Shown here: in pieces, positions 9,001 through 16,656 of the stretch
Position numbering within the stretch: the first letter of the stretch is position 1
How the letters are laid out: every line of letters starts with the position of its first letter
Source: Novacetimonas hansenii JCM 7643
GTDB lineage: Bacteria > Pseudomonadota > Alphaproteobacteria > Acetobacterales > Acetobacteraceae
NCBI RefSeq assembly: GCF_000964405.1
Contig: NZ_BANE01000124.1
Span: 1-54,201, forward strand
Length of the DNA stretch: 54,201 bases
Direction: 5' to 3'
Made by a program: the position numbers and the translations under genes
Notes under the pieces: model-generated
Databases searched by the model: none
What the model was told of the DNA's origin: nothing
What the model saw: only the letters and a program-made list of their open reading frames with translations

Positions 9001-10074
9001 TCAGCGAGCAAGCGGATAATCCGTATAGCCTTCTGCACCCTGCGAGTACCAGGTGCGGATATCGTCCTTGTTCTGGGGCAGATTGTCTTCCAGACGACGC
9101 ACGAGGTCCGGATTGGCGAGGAAAGGCCGACCAAACGAAATGGCGTCCGCAACACCGGTAGCGACTGTCTCGATCGCTTCTTCCCGTGTGTAGTCCTGAT
9201 TCAGAACCAGCGGCTTCCTGAAGACTTCGCGGATCGGACCATGCAGCTTGGGCTGGTCGGTCTTGCCGAACGTGCCGTTCGGTCCGGGCTCGCGCAGTTC
9301 AAGGAAAGCGATATCGAGGTCATTCAGCAGCTTTGCGGCCGGCACAAAAACCTGCCCTGGATGACTGTCGATGCAGCCCTGCGTATCGCCATTGGGGGAC
9401 AGCCTTACTGACGTTTTGTGCGCGCCAATCGTTGCGATCACGCGTTCGGTGACTTCACGCAGGAAGCGGATGCGGTTTTCCGGCGAACCGCCATATTCGT
9501 CGGAACGATGATTGGTGCCGTCCCGCAGAAATTCGTCGATCAGATAACCGTTGGCGGCATGAATCTGCACACCGTCAAAGCCTGCCTGAAGGGCATTGCG
9601 AGCAGCATTTTCGTAGTCGTTCAGGATGCGGGCAATGTCCTCCTTGGTGAGAGGGCGGGCGACTTCGGGAGCCTGCTTGCCATCGTACGTATGGAGGGCT
9701 TCAGGCGCTTTTGTCGCCGAGCAGGACACAGGTTGCTGGCCCGTCACGCTGGAATGAACCATCCGACCCATATGCCAGAGCTGGGCCACAATCTTTCCGC
9801 CCTTGGCGTGAACTGCGGCGGTGATGGGCTTCCAGGCTTCCACCTGTTCCTGCGACCACAGGCCCGGCGCATACGGCCAGCCAAGACCTTCGCGGCTGAT
9901 CCCGGTCGCTTCTGAGATGATCAGACCGGCTCCGGCCCGTTGCGCGTAATATTCGGCCATGATGGGGGTGGGCACATGATCACGGGTGCTCCGACCGCGT
10001 GTCAGCGGCGCCATGAGAATTCTGTTTTTGGCGTAAATGCTTCCCAGTTCAATCGGCTCAAACAGGCTGGTCAT
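9001..10074 (-). CDS. Old Yellow Enzyme family ene-reductase (NemA-like)
   Basis: A 357-residue FMN-dependent TIM-barrel oxidoreductase that reduces activated alkenes, and in related enzymes nitrate esters and N-ethylmaleimide, with NADPH. The N-terminus (LFEPIELGSIYAKNRILMAPLTRGRS) carries the FMN-contacting threonine of the family. The substrate-binding pair is His172/Asn175 in IHAANGYLIDEFL, followed by the signature RDGTNHRSDEYGGSPENR. FMN-phosphate contacts are near DAISFGRPFLANPDLV at the end. Full length. It is a single gene between repeat copies, with its own hairpin terminator. The natural electrophile is unknown; such enzymes often answer to quinone or aldehyde stress. Confidence 0.92.
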   Translation of the reverse strand: MTSLFEPIELGSIYAKNRILMAPLTRGRSTRDHVPTPIMAEYYAQRAGAGLIISEATGISREGLGWPYAPGLWSQEQVEAWKPITAAVHAKGGKIVAQLWHMGRMVHSSVTGQQPVSCSATKAPEALHTYDGKQAPEVARPLTKEDIARILNDYENAARNALQAGFDGVQIHAANGYLIDEFLRDGTNHRSDEYGGSPENRIRFLREVTERVIATIGAHKTSVRLSPNGDTQGCIDSHPGQVFVPAAKLLNDLDIAFLELREPGPNGTFGKTDQPKLHGPIREVFRKPLVLNQDYTREEAIETVATGVADAISFGRPFLANPDLVRRLEDNLPQNKDDIRTWYSQGAEGYTDYPLAR

Positions 10075-10172
10075 GACAGATCCTTCTTAAAAGATGCAGT
10101 TCCTATGAATTTGGGAAGCCTCACGAGGAATACAACAGAAGGCTTACAACCTCGTCTGACTTGAGGTGAGCA

Positions 10173-10235
10173 CTGCCTGTCTGCTGAATTGGTGAAGCCG
10201 ACAGGCAGATTTGGGGGGGAAGCTGAATGTCGGCT
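10173..10235. repeat. Composite hairpin repeat copy R3
   Basis: CTGCCTGTCTGCT (10173-10185) pairs with AGCCGACAGGCAG (10196-10208) with one mismatch. It is followed by a run of seven G and AAGCTGAATGTCGGCT, the complement of the CCGACATT-C-run block seen at 37391-37411. The order of parts (hairpin, G-run, ATGTCGG) makes this the most complete copy. It lies in the 254-base gap upstream of the Old Yellow Enzyme gene. Confidence 0.7.
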
Positions 10236-10328
10236 GTCAGGCATGAAAATCTGACCTGACCGAGAGGCAGATTCGCATCATAAACGCGTTACGTCCTGCG
10301 TCTGATCCTGACCTGTCAGACAGGGTGT

Positions 10329-11012
10329 TCAATTATCGTCCTGCCCGGAACGCTCCGTTTTCCAGATATCCCGGTATAGAAAGACAAGGAAAGGGACGGG
10401 CCAGAGGAACGGAAAACTACCGTGCAGGGCCAGCCCCGTAGCGGCGGCCATCACGCCTGCCAGAAAAGCCCCCCACGAAAGTAGCGGCAGAAAAATGCTT
10501 CCTGCGATAGGGCGAATGTTCCTGTCCGGCGCAATCCATGACGCCATCCATTCCGCAATTCCCGATGCGGCTTTTAACAGGTTTGTCGTCACGACGATCG
10601 TGGGCATGGGCGTGCCGGAGAATTTCGCGATCGTTTCGCCCTGCACGGCCAGAAGTGCCGGAAGCACGAGAAATTCTCCCCAGTAACGCAGGGACGATCC
10701 CTGAACCGCCTGCGCCAGAACCATGAAGATCGTCATGACCATGACCCCGCAAGCTGGCGACCATAACAGCCGCATCAGGCTGGCCAGAATAGCGGCAAGA
10801 AAAAATACGCCCAGCACACCCATCAGAAGCAGGCCGTGCTGCCAGTTCCCACTGATAAACGAGGCGCCCATATGCGTGGTATTGCCGGTCATCGCGCCGG
10901 CAAAGACACCGCTCAGATCGACGAAACTCAGGGCATCCACATAGCCTGCGACAAGCCCGAGAATGAGAACCCGCCGGGCGGAAATCGAGACGGGAAGAAG
11001 GGAAGACGGCAT
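10329..11012 (-). CDS. DUF1275 (YoaK-like) membrane protein
   Basis: A 227-residue inner-membrane protein with about six hydrophobic segments. It matches DUF1275: LILGLVAGYVDALSFVDLSGVF near residue 15, then FAGAMTGNTTHMGASF and a middle stretch GTPMPTIVVTTNLLKAASGI. The function of the family is unknown. The stop codon of the upstream antiporter gene overlaps its start region (shared base 11012), so the two genes are probably cotranscribed and translationally coupled; a link to ion or pH homeostasis is only inferred from that. Confidence 0.85.
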   Translation of the reverse strand: MPSSLLPVSISARRVLILGLVAGYVDALSFVDLSGVFAGAMTGNTTHMGASFISGNWQHGLLLMGVLGVFFLAAILASLMRLLWSPACGVMVMTIFMVLAQAVQGSSLRYWGEFLVLPALLAVQGETIAKFSGTPMPTIVVTTNLLKAASGIAEWMASWIAPDRNIRPIAGSIFLPLLSWGAFLAGVMAAATGLALHGSFPFLWPVPFLVFLYRDIWKTERSGQDDN

Positions 11013-12274
11013 TACTGCGGCCGGGAGACGATTGACGGATAGAGCCTGCGGGCGACCCGCTCCATGGTCAGCCCCTGCACGATGATGGTGAACACCACGA
11101 CACCGTAACAGACAGGCAGCAGCAGATCACGCAGGTCTCCGTGCGGCAGGCCAAGCGCCAGAGAAACCGAGATGCCGCCACGCAGGCCGCCCCATGTCAG
11201 GATGCCGAGGACACGGCCCCGCTCCCACTGCCGGAGATGAACCGGCAGGGTGGAGAACAGCACACTCAATGCCCGCACGGCAATGGACAGCGGGATCACG
11301 GCAAGCGTCGCCAGAACCGTGAACAGATGCGGCGTGATCTCCAGTATTTCAAAGCCGATGAGCATGAACAGCAGGACGTTCAGCACTTCGTCAATCAGCG
11401 TCCATGCAATGTCGAGTTCCTTGCGCGATACTTCATCGAAAATGGAATGGCTGTAGCTGGTTCCGAAGCAGAGACCGGCCACGACGACGGCAATCGCACC
11501 GGACATCCCCAACTGATTGGCGATGCTGAAGGTTCCGGTCGCCAGAGCCAGCGAGGTCAGCAGATCAATATGCGGGTCACGCTGTCCCTTGAGCACACGA
11601 AGAGCAATCCACCCGGTTATCGCTCCAAGAAGACCACCACCGAGCGCTTCGCGGCAGAAGCTCATGGCAATCTCAGAAGCGCCCACCCCTTGACTGTCTC
11701 CAGTCGCCAGCCCGATCGTCACACCGAAAATGACGACGCCCACGCCGTCATTGAACAGGCTCTCGCCCGCAAAGACGGCCTGTAGCGGTCCTGGCAGTCC
11801 CAGACGTTTCAGCATTCCCACGACCGAAACCGGGTCTGTCGGAGCGAGGATAGCGCCGAGCACGATGCACCATGTAAAGGGAACGGCATGGCCCAGCAGC
11901 GGGAAAACACACCACGCCGCGACCGCCAGAAACGCCACGGCCAGAACGGTTCCCAGAATGGAGAGAGCGGTCACAGACATCAGCTTTGCTCGCAGATGCC
12001 CGACATCCACCTGCATGGCTCCCGCAAAAAGCAGCAGCGACAGGGCACCGTTCAGAAGTGCCGCAGGCAGATTGATCGCGCCGAGTACAGACCGTGGGAG
12101 AGCCTGAAGGTCATAGGCCGGGATCAGAGGGTTCAGGATCATGACCAGAAGCGAGGTCAGCAATGAGAAGACCAGAACGCCGATCGTGACAGGAACACGC
12201 AACGTATGGTGGTTGAGAATGCTGAAGCCTGCCGAGAGCGTCAGGAGTAGAGCAAGAAGGCTGATGGTATCCAT
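11012..12274 (-). CDS. CPA1-family Na+/H+ antiporter, copy 1
   Basis: A 420-residue membrane antiporter of the monovalent cation:proton antiporter-1 (NhaP/NHE) family. The ion-site motifs are in GAILAPTDPVSVVGMLKRLG (about residue 141) and FAGESLFNDGVGVVIF (about residue 169); GILTWGGLRGGISVSLALGL lies near residue 365. Twelve or so membrane segments. A second gene (19931-21193) on the opposite strand encodes a protein of the same length with 34 substitutions and no gaps by my count, mostly conservative, and keeps part of the upstream sequence (CGGTTTTTCTTGACGT, then CAGCGGTGA before the ATG). It forms a pair with the DUF1275 gene downstream. Confidence 0.92.
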   Translation of the reverse strand: MDTISLLALLLTLSAGFSILNHHTLRVPVTIGVLVFSLLTSLLVMILNPLIPAYDLQALPRSVLGAINLPAALLNGALSLLLFAGAMQVDVGHLRAKLMSVTALSILGTVLAVAFLAVAAWCVFPLLGHAVPFTWCIVLGAILAPTDPVSVVGMLKRLGLPGPLQAVFAGESLFNDGVGVVIFGVTIGLATGDSQGVGASEIAMSFCREALGGGLLGAITGWIALRVLKGQRDPHIDLLTSLALATGTFSIANQLGMSGAIAVVVAGLCFGTSYSHSIFDEVSRKELDIAWTLIDEVLNVLLFMLIGFEILEITPHLFTVLATLAVIPLSIAVRALSVLFSTLPVHLRQWERGRVLGILTWGGLRGGISVSLALGLPHGDLRDLLLPVCYGVVVFTIIVQGLTMERVARRLYPSIVSRPQ

Positions 12275-12404
12275 GACCTCACCGCTGACTGCTCAGGCTC
12301 CTTACGTCAAGAAAAACCGAAAATAGTCCGCTATTCGAGAAGCTTAACCGGGCATTGAATGACAAAAATGAGGCGGGAGCTGACTTTCTACCAAGAAAGT
12401 AAAT

Positions 12405-12698
12405 TCACTCTGTTCGCTTCGAAGCCAGTTCATAAATCTCATTATCGGCTCTCCGGCCAACGGCAATTACATAGATGACGATCCGTTCGTCGATGACCTG
12501 ATAAACAAGGCGGTAACCATCTTTCAGAAGCTTGATCTTATAAAACCCTGATAGGTCGCGATGCAGTTCGTTTCCTGGAGAGTGAGGGTTCCAGATCAGC
12601 TTTTCCAGCTTCTTTTCAAATTTCTTACGCACGCTGCCGTCAAGAGCATCCCACTCTCTGAGCGCTCTGTCGTCGAATTCAAGACAATACTCTTTCAT
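12405..12698 (-). CDS. relE: RelE/ParE-family mRNA interferase toxin
   Basis: A 97-residue toxin of the RelE superfamily: short, basic, with the fold-defining order FDDRALREWDALDGSVRKKF (N-terminal helices), HSPGNELHRDLSGFYKIKL (strands), GYRLVYQVIDERIVIYVIAVG and a C-terminal helix. Arg and Lys in RDLSGFYKIK and GYRLVYQV correspond to residues that contact RNA in RelE. Its ATG overlaps the antitoxin stop by four bases (12695-12698). The gene order antitoxin then toxin, with overlap, supports a functional toxin-antitoxin operon. Confidence 0.9.
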   Translation of the reverse strand: MKEYCLEFDDRALREWDALDGSVRKKFEKKLEKLIWNPHSPGNELHRDLSGFYKIKLLKDGYRLVYQVIDERIVIYVIAVGRRADNEIYELASKRTE

Positions 12699-12955
12699 TC
12701 GCGATGACGGTTCTTAAGCTCTGCAAAAGTCATACGATGCTTTTGGGCAGGGTTTTTTAGGCGTTCGCGCACAATCTCGATAAGCTCCGCATCCTCGTCT
12801 GTGACAAGCCTCCGCTTGACGGGAGAGCGACCCGTTTCAGCAATATACGCGAGCGTATCGCGCAGTGCGTCAGAAAGTGAAATGCCTTGAGCCGACAACT
12901 TCTTAACTGCGGCTGCCTTCAGCGTTTCATCTACCCGGAATGTAACAGCAGACAT
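12695..12955 (-). CDS. relB: RelB/DinJ-family antitoxin
   Basis: An 86-residue antitoxin. The N-terminus VTFRVDETLKAAAVKKLSAQGISLSDALRDTL is a ribbon-helix-helix domain of the RelB/DinJ type. The C-terminal half is charged and probably binds the toxin. I chose the ATG at 12955 because a perfect AAGGAGG ribosome site lies just before it; a longer frame to 13093 has no family character. Upstream at 12971-12990 the sequence TGTATGCACATATGTATCA has inverted ATGTAT-like half-sites and may be the autoregulatory operator. Confidence 0.88.
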   Translation of the reverse strand: MSAVTFRVDETLKAAAVKKLSAQGISLSDALRDTLAYIAETGRSPVKRRLVTDEDAELIEIVRERLKNPAQKHRMTFAELKNRHRE

Positions 12956-13179
12956 ACAAAGCCTCCTTGCGTGTATGCACATATGTATCACAGTTGTTGG
13001 TACAAATGAAGCGAAAGATGGTCGATGCTGATGTCTGCATTCGAGAAACCTGATCGGTTGCGGAAACGGCAGAAAAGAGGCGTAAGCCGACATTACGACG
13101 ACGGAGACTGAGCTGAGATGAGCTCCACGTCACAAATCCAGATTGGCAACTCGCACCAGTCTGGTTCATTGTTTACCCG

Positions 13180-13905
13180 ATGCGGCCATTCCATTCACCC
13201 AACGACGGCGACCTCCCCCTGTCGCATGCCCTCATACTGAAGGCCGCGCTGCTGACGATCGGCTATATCGAGGAACACGGCCCGATCGGCCTCACGCCCA
13301 GCAAGGCGCTGAAACGCTATTTTGTCGCATGAGCCGCCGAGGCATTTGACTGGCCCGGCTATACGGTTGAAGAGCTCTATGCCGTCAATAAAGTCCTCAA
13401 TGAACATGATTTCCCGCCGCTGGTGATCCTGCATGAGGTTCTGCTCAGTGCGAAGCTCGCAAGGCATTTCAAGGGAACCCTGCGGCTGACCGACCTGGCG
13501 AGAAAGCTCAAATCGGAGCCAGCCCGGCTCTGGATGCTGTTGACGACTCATCTTCTCTTTGTCATCGACCACAGTCCATACACCCGAAGCGAAGAGCCAC
13601 TGCTCGGCAACTGGGACATCTTTCTCAACGTCATTAATATCGAAGCTCAGGTTGCCGTCACCGAAGAGCGGCTGTGTTCGGTTCTCTACGGGGGCGAGGA
13701 AGATGATATCCGTCGCCGGGATTTCAAGCTGACCGCCAGTCTTTACGTCCATGTCCTGCGACCGCTGTGCTGGGCAGGACTGCTCAACGAGCACCGAACA
13801 GGCTCCGGCTTCAGCAGACCGGATTTCTATACCAAAACGCCTTTATGGCCAGTAGCCCTCAGCCTTGAAACGGACCGTCACCTGCAACCGGTGACCCATC
13901 ACTAA
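13180..13905 (+). pseudogene. Hypothetical plasmid-type gene broken by one in-frame TGA
   Basis: One reading frame runs from ATG 13180 to a TAA at 13905, interrupted only by TGA at 13330-13332 (codon 51). Both parts read like normal coding sequence: the first begins MRPFHSPNDGDLPLSHALIL, and the second continues AAEAFDWPGYTVEELYAVNK. The codon was probably TGG (Trp) originally. The predicted protein is about 241 residues, with no membrane segment. I do not recognise a function. Reinitiation could still make a fragment starting in the second part, for example from the GTG at 13423. A CCGACATT element lies about 90 bases upstream. Confidence 0.65.
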
Positions 13906-13945
13906 CGACTGCCGGCTTCCACTCCGGCGCGATATCGCTCCAATA

Positions 13946-13977
13946 CAAAAGGCGGCTCCCGGAGACCGGAAGCCGCC
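13946..13977 (-). terminator. Rho-independent terminator of the ParB-like gene
   Basis: On the minus strand GGCGGCTTCCGG-TCT-CCGGGAGCCGCC forms a stem of about 12 pairs with one mismatch (13951-13977), followed by TTTTG. It lies 21 bases past the stop of the gene at 13999. It can also act against transcripts from the pseudogene on the plus strand. Confidence 0.8.
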
Positions 13978-13998
13978 CATGATATTCATCGACAGATC

Positions 13999-16056
13999 TC
14001 ACTCGGCTGCGACCGCATCATGACTATCGGTCATACGCGCCGCCCCTTCTTCCCTTTCAGTTCGCTCCGGCACGTTCGCCGTCCGCAGAGCCTCGGGCAG
14101 CCAGCCGGCGCCCTCAAGCAGCCTTTCGGCCGCCTGCGCCATGTCGTTCTTTTTCAGATGTGCAATACGCTCGGCTGCCTCACTTCCCCGCGCCTCGCGC
14201 ACGGCTTCGAGAATACGGGCCTTGGTGACGCGGCCCAGATAGTTCTCCACCGTCGGCTGCCAGCCCGCTTCGACCAGATCAAGCGTAAGCGCAGTGGCGA
14301 GGCGGTCGGCTCGCGCCAGCCGTTCCCTGACGCTGCGTGCCAGAGACGGGCCATGGGACGATTCATGCAACGCGTTGATCCCGAAAGACAGGCAATGCGC
14401 CAGCAGGGCCAGACGGCTGGTGTCATCCAGTCCGTCGATCCAGCGCCACAACGCGTCCTCATCCTCCGGCAGATCGTGCTTCCAACCTTCGTTGCGCTGG
14501 CGCAGCGCATGAGCCGGCAGGCTGCCCGGCATGTCGGGGGAATGCACCGGCAGGGAGATTTCCCGAACATAGGCTTCCAGGCAGTCCGCGCCCGAGACCT
14601 GCCAGTACAGGTCGCGCATCAGCGTGTGGAGCAGTTCCGTCAGCGCGATATGCGGATTGCCGGCAAACGCATCGCGCAGGGCCAGCGTGCGCCAGGCCGT
14701 CAGTTCGGTCAGCAGGCGGTCGGAAAGCGGCTTGAGTCCGTCTTCTTCTTCGGGCTCGGTATCGAAGGTATCTTCCATCCCAATTCCTTCGACATCGTCA
14801 CCCGTGCCGTGATGAACGACCGTGTCATCATATCCCTCGGACTCATCGTGACCATCCTCGGGCTCCACCGGCATATCCTCGGGCAGAACGAAGCCCCGTT
14901 CGACCAGCAACGTGCCGTCGGTATCGAGACTGACAAAGACGCCGGCTCGCTGCATGTCCACCGGATCGAAGGACACAGGGCGTTCTTCCAGCGCCTCAAT
15001 GGCCTGCTCGATCTCGCCCAGGCGGATATCAACGTCTTCGGGGAATTCATCGGCCTGCGCGTATTCCGCCTCGATCGTTTCCTGCTCGCTGTGCAGCGCG
15101 GTCAGGCGGGCGGCTTCTTCTTCCAAGAGCACCACTGGCACACCGTCGATCTCCGCTAAGTGCCGTGTGTGCCCCCAGGGGAAGGATAGCGCCGTCTCGA
15201 CCCATTTCCAGCCTTCGGCACGGACCTGTTCGGCCGCCTCCTGCAGCTTTTCCATCACCAACTGATCGAGCAGGGTCGGATCCTGCAGCCAGCCGCCGTC
15301 GTCTGCCTCGAACAGGTCACGCATGACGGGACCGCCGGCGGCAAGATAGACGTCCAGCCCGACAAAGCGCACCCGGCGATCTGACGCCCGCACGGTTTTC
15401 TCCGTCAGCATGCGGCGGATCAGATAGGGTTCGCGATTGTGGCTCTGGGCAATAATCTCCCAGACCTGTTCCTGACGGGTGTGGTCATCGCTGATCGAAA
15501 AGGCCATGAGCTGGTCGAGCTTCATGCCATCCTGCTCGTAGATCTCGCGCAGTTTGTCGGACACGGTCATCAGGCGCAGACGCTGTTTGACCACGGTGGG
15601 CACGACGAAGAACGCGGCCGCGATTTCTTCCTCGGACATGCCCTTCTCCAGCATGTCACGGAAAGCCCGAAACTGGTCCAGCGGATGCAGGGCCACGCGC
15701 TGGACGTTTTCGGCCAGGGAATCATCCTCGGCGAGAATGGCCGATCCTGCCTCACGCACGACACAAGGCACCGGGGCGGTTTTCGCCAGTTTCTTCTGCT
15801 TCACCAACAGTTCGAGGGCGCGGAACCGGCGCCCTCCAGCAGGCACCTCGTAGGCACCGGTTTCCGCCCCCTCACCATTCAGGACGGGACGGACGTTCAG
15901 GCTCTGCAGCAGGCCGCGGCGTTCGATGTCGCGGGCCAGTTCCTCGATCGACAGACCGGACTTCACACGCCGCACATTGGACTGCGACAGCACCAGCTTG
16001 TTGAAAGGAATATCACGGGACGCATTGAGGGCGATTTTCTGGATGGCGCTCGCCAT
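13999..16056 (-). CDS. ParB/RepB/Spo0J-type nuclease/partition-domain protein (long form)
   Basis: A 685-residue protein. Residues about 17-130 form a ParB N-terminal domain with PAGGRRFRAL (counterpart of the GERR nucleotide-binding box) and ENVQR. A helix-turn-helix-like region follows (EEEIAAAFFVVPTVVKQRLRL). The middle and C-terminal parts are specific to this long form, with an acidic linker (about residues 395-440, rich in Glu and Asp) and a helical C-terminal domain. Canonical ParB is about 300 residues, so this is the longer plasmid/integrative-element variety, often seen with DUF932 genes. No parA gene is visible, so a role in segregation is not assured; transcription control or nuclease activity are alternatives. 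Confidence 0.85.
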   Translation of the reverse strand: MASAIQKIALNASRDIPFNKLVLSQSNVRRVKSGLSIEELARDIERRGLLQSLNVRPVLNGEGAETGAYEVPAGGRRFRALELLVKQKKLAKTAPVPCVVREAGSAILAEDDSLAENVQRVALHPLDQFRAFRDMLEKGMSEEEIAAAFFVVPTVVKQRLRLMTVSDKLREIYEQDGMKLDQLMAFSISDDHTRQEQVWEIIAQSHNREPYLIRRMLTEKTVRASDRRVRFVGLDVYLAAGGPVMRDLFEADDGGWLQDPTLLDQLVMEKLQEAAEQVRAEGWKWVETALSFPWGHTRHLAEIDGVPVVLLEEEAARLTALHSEQETIEAEYAQADEFPEDVDIRLGEIEQAIEALEERPVSFDPVDMQRAGVFVSLDTDGTLLVERGFVLPEDMPVEPEDGHDESEGYDDTVVHHGTGDDVEGIGMEDTFDTEPEEEDGLKPLSDRLLTELTAWRTLALRDAFAGNPHIALTELLHTLMRDLYWQVSGADCLEAYVREISLPVHSPDMPGSLPAHALRQRNEGWKHDLPEDEDALWRWIDGLDDTSRLALLAHCLSFGINALHESSHGPSLARSVRERLARADRLATALTLDLVEAGWQPTVENYLGRVTKARILEAVREARGSEAAERIAHLKKNDMAQAAERLLEGAGWLPEALRTANVPERTEREEGAARMTDSHDAVAAE

Positions 16057-16449
16057 GGCAGGACACTCCGTAACGGACGGGCGGAAGCCTCTCTCCCACC
16101 CCTGAATCCGTCACGAAAAACCCCACGTCCCTCTTCCTCTCTCCCGGCCCCACGAGAGGTCAAACCGCATCCACGGAATGGCACGGACACGACTTTACGG
16201 AAGCTACATCTGCTCCAGTCGATCTGCGAGTCGACACGCGTCACGATAAAATACGACCATTATAGTCGTTCAATCACTGATTTGTGATAGTGCCGACCAT
16301 GATAGCCGCGAATGTTCGCGCGTATCCCCAAGCCCTCTCTGCACGGCGCATCTCCCTGTTTCCACGTATTTTTCTGTTCACGCCTATCCCGTCCGACCTC
16401 CACAGTGCTGTCAGAACCACTCACAGGTCCATGCAGAAAGGACGGGAAG
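16057..16449. promoter_or_regulatory. Divergent promoter region with two palindromes
   Basis: This 393-base gap separates the divergent ParB-like gene and the small gene/serine recombinase pair. I see two short inverted repeats: ACGAC-N7-GTCGT (16253-16269) and ATCAC-N6-GTGAT (16273-16288). They could be operators or ParB-type binding sites; the canonical parS consensus TGTTTCACGTGAAACA is not present. Otherwise nothing clear. Confidence 0.35.
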
Positions 16450-16644
16450 ATGGCACGCCAACGCGATACGATAGCGGGCAAGGTGCGGCTCGTTCTCGAC
16501 GCCCCGGAGGCCAACGTGACACCATTACGCAATGGAGCCGATCCTCGGCTGGTCAGTCTGGTCCGGCTTCTGGCCCGTCAGGCCGCACGGGATTTCGTCA
16601 ACGCTGAAGTGGAGGCCGCGAGGCGACGCGATCTCCAGGATTAA
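16450..16644 (+). CDS. Small hypothetical protein upstream of the recombinase
   Basis: A 64-residue basic protein (MARQRDTIAGKVRLVLDAP...) rich in Arg, with a probable helix in its second half (LVSLVRLLARQAARDFVNAE). The ATG at 16450 has a plausible AAGGACGGGAAG ribosome site. It ends 12 bases before the recombinase GTG and is very likely in the same transcript. I know of no assigned function; the position suggests an accessory or recombination-directionality protein, which is only inference. Confidence 0.6.
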   Translation: MARQRDTIAGKVRLVLDAPEANVTPLRNGADPRLVSLVRLLARQAARDFVNAEVEAARRRDLQD

Positions 16645-16656
16645 GGAGATGGGATT

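Noticed and set aside
13330-13332. Selenocysteine codon
   Set aside because: No SECIS-like hairpin follows, and the neighbouring residues do not resemble a redox active site; a mutated Trp codon is simpler.
14020-15159. 379-codon plus-strand frame
   Set aside because: Antisense shadow of the ParB-like gene created by high GC; no ribosome site and no recognisable domain.
16253-16288. parS centromere
   Set aside because: The palindromes differ from the parS consensus, and no parA gene is present.
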